Origin: Urophycis tenuis
Taxonomy: Eukaryota; Chordata; Actinopteri; Gadiformes; Phycidae
Assembly: GCA_036785325.1 (NCBI GenBank)
Contig: JAXIVH010000002.1
Location: 6,537,424-6,601,423 of the forward strand
Reading direction: 5' to 3'
Length of the DNA: 64,000 nucleotides
The notes beneath the pieces were generated by a model. That model ran no database searches and was not told where the DNA came from. It was given only the letters and a program-made list of their open reading frames with translations. A program made the position numbers and the translations under genes. Shown in pieces: positions 60,290 through 64,000 of this stretch. Position 1 is the first letter of the stretch. The number at the start of each line of letters is the position of its first letter.

Positions 60290-60588
60290 TACGCTGTCAT
60301 TGGACTGTTATTGTTACGGAGGCGTGTCTTGAAATCTGTTCTCGGATTTGATTGGCGGATATGTAGGAAGCGCTTTCTCTGGCCGAGGCCGACGGCTCGC
60401 CCTCTCCCTCTCTATCTTTATTCCCAGTGAAGTGTGTGTGCGGCTCTCACTGAGAAAGCGGTGCAATGATAAAGCCGCATTTGCGGTAGGTACACACTTA
60501 TTAATCAGGGAGAAAAAACAAAAGAACCATCCACCTTTGATTTGCCTCGCACTCAAGCCTTATTCGCTTCTCGGATAGGATCCTGAAG
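60290..60588 (+). promoter_or_regulatory. Candidate promoter and non-coding exon 1 of the myosin gene
   Basis: A CpG-containing stretch with two ATTGG (inverted CCAAT) boxes (about 60299 and 60351) and a pyrimidine-rich block (about 60399-60420) ends in CCTGAAG|GTGAGCG, a strong splice donor at 60589. The first coding exon, at 63199, is preceded by an acceptor, so an upstream non-coding exon must exist. The link is inferred from order and strand only. Confidence 0.4.
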
Positions 60589-61920
60589 GTGAGCGATTTA
60601 ATTATACTAATCCAGTCGTAAATAGCGAGTGTAATATCCTGAAAGGCGACGTATTATATTTCGGTGGGGTTGGCTAACCTCGCTAGGTTAGTCTGAAGGC
60701 TGGTGGCATGACGCCTAAAAATGCTAGTGTGTTGGAAAAAGGGGTGCTGGTGTGATCCCCATTCACGCCCTTGCCTATAGGCTTCAAATCGACATGGCCT
60801 GGCTGTAGGCTATAGACAATATAGTGTCGTGGGCAGATTTCACCAAGTATACAACAGATAAAAGCTGATTATGAAAATGATTATGATTTATTTATTTGCT
60901 ATTGGGCTAAATAGACATTTAATATTCACATCTAGTAGATGTAGATTAATGGTGATAATGTGATCTTTCACTCGTTGTGTTTCAACTGTGCTTGCGATAA
61001 GGACGATTTGAGCACCAGCCTAATTCATATGATCTATTAAAAACGATCTCATTGCTATGAGCAGAGACGTGGTGTAATTGCTGAGGAGATGTCACGTCTG
61101 TCCACGTCTGTTTTAATGCGTTGCGACAACATCACATATTACTAGCCCGTTGCGGTTCAATCACCATCACCACCAATAATTAAAATACGTCTTTAGCACC
61201 CCCACCCTTGACGCACAAGCTCGCGCTCGCATTAACACATGAATACATACACACACGACACGACCCCTGCAGTGAATGACCCCCGCTTCAAACTCTAAAT
61301 GTATTGTCTGTGCGGGTCTGCTGCTGCGTGGTATCCTAGGTGTTGCTATGGAGGAGAGTGTTCTAACGTGCTGATCTGGTGCTCAGTCCTGCTGTAATGC
61401 ACCAAATTCCAGATGTTCCTATAGGTGTAGGCCTATAATGGTGTTGGAACGGCTGCTGACGTTCATATACGTGTAACAATTTTTTTTTTGTAATCAGAAA
61501 TATGTAGTCTAAAATGTTTGTCAAACCTAATAGGGTAGATTATGAGTATGATTATGCACATTGGCCTGGAGAGATTTCCTTTGATTGAGACAGATCTGTC
61601 AACATGCACATTTACGAAGAGTGCAATGCAAATGGGGGCAGGTAATTTGTGGAATTTTTATTCTCTCCCATTAAAACAAAATGTGTCACATAGTGACTCG
61701 GTGGGTGGTGGCCGTTCTTTTGTTGGGATTCCTACTCCACACCCATGGTGACCTTAGAAATAGGTATGCTGCTGCTGACAGCATTTTGGTTGCATGTCGC
61801 AGACTGCCTACCACGCAGACAAGCACACACCGCAAGTGCCAGGGGCAGAAGGAATCAGGACCGATGACATACCAAGCTAGGCACGGAGACGTCAGGTAGC
61901 TCAAACACGCAAGAACACAG

Positions 61921-61981
61921 CCTGAGAGAGAGACAGACAGCGAGAGAGAGAGAGACAGACAGCGAGAGAGAGAGAGAGAGT
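61921..61981. repeat. (GA)n/(GACA)n repeat
   Basis: Alternating GAGA and GACA units in duplicate. Confidence 0.85.
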
Positions 61982-62485
61982 GAGTTAGAGAGAATACCTT
62001 TCACACGGTGTGTCACGCAGACTGTGAGTGCTTGTAGCTGGTTTCAATAACTCCTTGATAGGCATCTAGGCCCGAAATCAAACATTTGATCACTGAGTGA
62101 AAGTAGACATGCTTGTCAGGCCACACACACGCCTCTATGAGAGACAGAGCCTTTAACACTGGCGTTACTGAACGCTGCTTGATTAGCAGTGGGAGAATTT
62201 TCATGAACTTTTGGAATTATGAAATGAATGCTTTGATTGATTGATTGATTGACCAATGAGAAAGCTTCAAAACTTATGTCAATCGTCGAGCATGCCCAAA
62301 CCAGGTTATTGTCATGAGTTTCAACGACAAAGAAGGAATAATTCATGTGTGGAATAAGTTATTTGTTCCTGTGGTCTCTGATGTAATGATTGTTTAGCGG
62401 TGTCTAAGGTTGCCCTGGGTGGAGCTGCCCTGCTATTGGCGGTAGTAGTAACCACAGCCTTAGTTGTAGTCTCCCCCGTCACCTC

Positions 62486-62520
62486 CATCATCATCATCAT
62501 CATCACCATCATCATCATCA
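62486..62520. repeat. (ATC)n microsatellite
   Basis: About twelve ATC units with one ACC interruption. Confidence 0.9.
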
Positions 62521-62686
62521 CAGTCACGCTTCACTGTTTAGGAAGCAGCATGTGACCTCACTCACCACTGTGTCCTAGTAGGCCAGCCTAAAAGAAGGCA
62601 TCATCTTTTTCATGAAGTCAACCACCATCAGATCTGGCCAGTGGCCACACCAATTCTCTCCCCTAGTTTACGTCACCTTTCCAGCC

Positions 62687-62693
62687 CCCCCCC

Positions 62694-62727
<34 letters not shown>

Positions 62728-62752
62728 TACACACACACACGCACACACACAC
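62687..62752. repeat. Poly-C then (CA)n microsatellite
   Basis: A short C run leads into CA repeats with ATA and GCA interruptions. A (TG)n tract follows at about 62921-62950. Confidence 0.9.
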
Positions 62753-62919
62753 TCGCTGTCATGTCAGTTTGTTGAGTGAGTTGACAAATTCCCCTCCCAC
62801 CCCCAATCCTTCTTCTTCTGTGTCAGTTGTCTCCTTGAGTTGCTGTGTCTTTCAACTAGGCCATCCCTGGCTCCACTGTATGTGGCCTGAATGCTATGCT
62901 GCTCTCCTTTCTCGCCTGT

Positions 62920-62950
<31 letters not shown>

Positions 62951-63113
62951 CACATGTGTGGTTATTTGTGTGCTGTCTTGGAAGTGCTAATCGGGGTCAG
63001 CGCTAAACACAGACTATACAGTACCCACTCCAGCATTCTAGTGCGCATCCTTTCATGAAGCACCAGATTTGTAAAATAAGGCAAGACAGAACTCTGATTT
63101 CATGTCTAACTCT

Positions 63114-63115
<2 letters not shown>

Positions 63116-63162
<47 letters not shown>
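63116..63162. repeat. (TC)n tract before the myosin coding exon
   Basis: Pure TC repeat ending about 20 bases before the splice acceptor at 63181-63185. It doubles as the polypyrimidine tract. Confidence 0.9.
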
Positions 63163-63165
<3 letters not shown>

Positions 63166-63198
63166 CATTCTCTCCTTTAAAGCAGTGCCAGCAGTACC

Positions 63199-63369
63199 AT
63201 GTCCAAGCCAACGGGGGGCGGCGTCAATGATGTCACCCGCTTCCTGACGTCAGGGGTGATGCCCGGCTCCCCCACCTCCAACTCCACGTCCATGTTCTCA
63301 GCGGCCAGCCAGGCGGACTGGGCGGCCAAGAGGCTGGTGTGGGTGCCATCGGAGAAGCACGGCTTCGAG
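63199..63369 (+). CDS. myh14: Non-muscle myosin heavy chain, first coding exon (partial)
   Basis: One 171-nt exon (57 codons) from the ATG at 63199 to the donor GAG|GTGAGC at 63370. The last third, QADWAAKRLVWVPSEKHGFE, is the SH3-like N-terminal subdomain start of class II non-muscle myosin motors. Residues 1-37 are a Ser/Thr/Gly-rich extension, longer than in MYH9/MYH10 and like MYH14 in having a low-complexity lead. The actin-based motor, neck and coiled-coil rod must be encoded beyond 64,000. Reading past the donor gives a Pro/Arg-rich frame unlike any myosin, confirming the boundary. The acceptor region has several closely spaced AG dinucleotides (63181-63194), so the exon start is uncertain. 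Linkage to kcnj14 supports myh14; myh10 or myh9 paralogues cannot be fully excluded. Confidence 0.8.
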
Positions 63370-64000
63370 GTGAGCTCGCCCCCCCGCGCCCGTGGAGGGC
63401 GTGGCTCAACCGTGGTTCAGCCGCGGGTTCGGCAGCTCCAACCACCTTCCAAATAGTTTGAGTCAAGTCTCCCTAATGCACATCATTCGGCCTCGTGTGA
63501 AAAAAAAGTGTGACTGTGGGGAAAAATATAGGACTCTGGTTTTGGATTGGCGGGACTGTGATTGTGTCGTGTCAGATTTTCGACCTTATTCGTTTTCTAT
63601 TATCGACAGTGGAAAACATTTTCTGGTGAATTATTAGCTTCGGGTGTGTGCATGCCTCTCAAATGTTGGGTGTGTCAAACAGGTGAGACGAGGCAGGGCA
63701 GTGTGGGTGTGTGTCTGTGAATGTGTGTGTTTGTGTCTGTGAATGTATGTGACTGTCTGTCTGACTGTCTGTCTGTCTCTGTCAGTGTGAAATGTGTTTC
63801 TTCATGTGTGCATGTGAAATGTTATTCGTGGCCATTCGCTCTGTGTTTCCCTGTTCAGATTATTCCCCTGCTTTGTTCGCTCCATGACAGCCCATGGAGG
63901 TCCTTGTGATTCCTGCCAAATGCATTTAAACCAAACAACTGTCACGAGGACGCAGCTCTCCTCCTTGTTCCGTCGTGTTGCAGCGTGTAATAATGATAAT
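63370..64000 (+). other. First coding intron of the myosin gene (partial)
   Basis: No further exon is visible before the window ends. It contains GT- and TGTC-rich low-complexity sequence at about 63705-63780. Confidence 0.7.

Larger units (their letters stand above)
57205..63198. other. kcnj14 3' UTR and intergenic region to the myosin gene
   Basis: No coding exon recognised. The first 2.5 kb is probably the kcnj14 3' UTR, ending near 59680. It contains a 25-bp hairpin (57842-57897). A CpG-containing region with CCAAT-like boxes at about 60100-60590 may be the promoter and first exon of the myosin gene. GAGA/GACA repeats lie at 61921-61981, an ATC repeat at 62486-62520 and CA repeats at 62697-62752. 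Confidence 0.6.

Overview
The window is vertebrate nuclear DNA, almost certainly from a ray-finned (teleost) fish. The genes have many short exons with GT-AG introns, vertebrate-type orthologues are recognisable, and the intergenic DNA is saturated with (GT)n/(CA)n, (GA)n and poly-C/poly-G tracts. Density of (GT)n this high is typical of some fish lineages (gadiforms are the best known), but the species cannot be named from the sequence.

Layout, left to right. 1-8.66 kb: non-coding, microsatellite-rich. 8.66-10.86 kb (+): zbtb7b (ThPOK), two coding exons, BTB plus four C2H2 fingers. 14.14-18.16 kb (+): ndufv1, the FMN/NADH subunit of mitochondrial complex I, ten coding exons that join in frame to 484 residues. 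27.68-18.99 kb (-): khdc4 (Blom7/KIAA0907), a KH-domain splicing factor, 14 coding exons joining to 607 residues. It is tail-to-tail with ndufv1, and the two poly(A) signals lie 5 bp apart. An intron of khdc4 carries a 1.1-kb hAT-like transposon with an exact 8-bp target duplication and the remnant of a BED zinc finger. 35.30-34.15 kb (-): an intronless urotensin-II-receptor-like GPCR with an extra ~40 residues in the first intracellular loop. 35.3-52.8 kb: no protein gene found; it contains a small tandem tRNA-Arg cluster (46.8-49.0 kb, minus strand) with three foldable copies and at least four decayed ones. 52.84-57.20 kb (+): kcnj14 (Kir2.4-like inward rectifier), three coding exons, 538 residues, with a Gly-rich N-terminus and an enlarged turret. 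63.20-63.37 kb (+): the first coding exon of a non-muscle myosin heavy chain, most likely myh14; the rest lies beyond the window.

The genes do not form a pathway. They look like a normal vertebrate neighbourhood: kcnj14 and MYH14 are on the same human chromosome arm (19q13.3), and ZBTB7B and KHDC4 are both in human 1q21-q22. Exon boundaries were set by eye from splice-site sequence, reading phase and remembered family sequence; every internal junction of ndufv1, khdc4, kcnj14 and zbtb7b was checked to keep phase. Untranslated exons, promoters and regulatory palindromes are much less certain.
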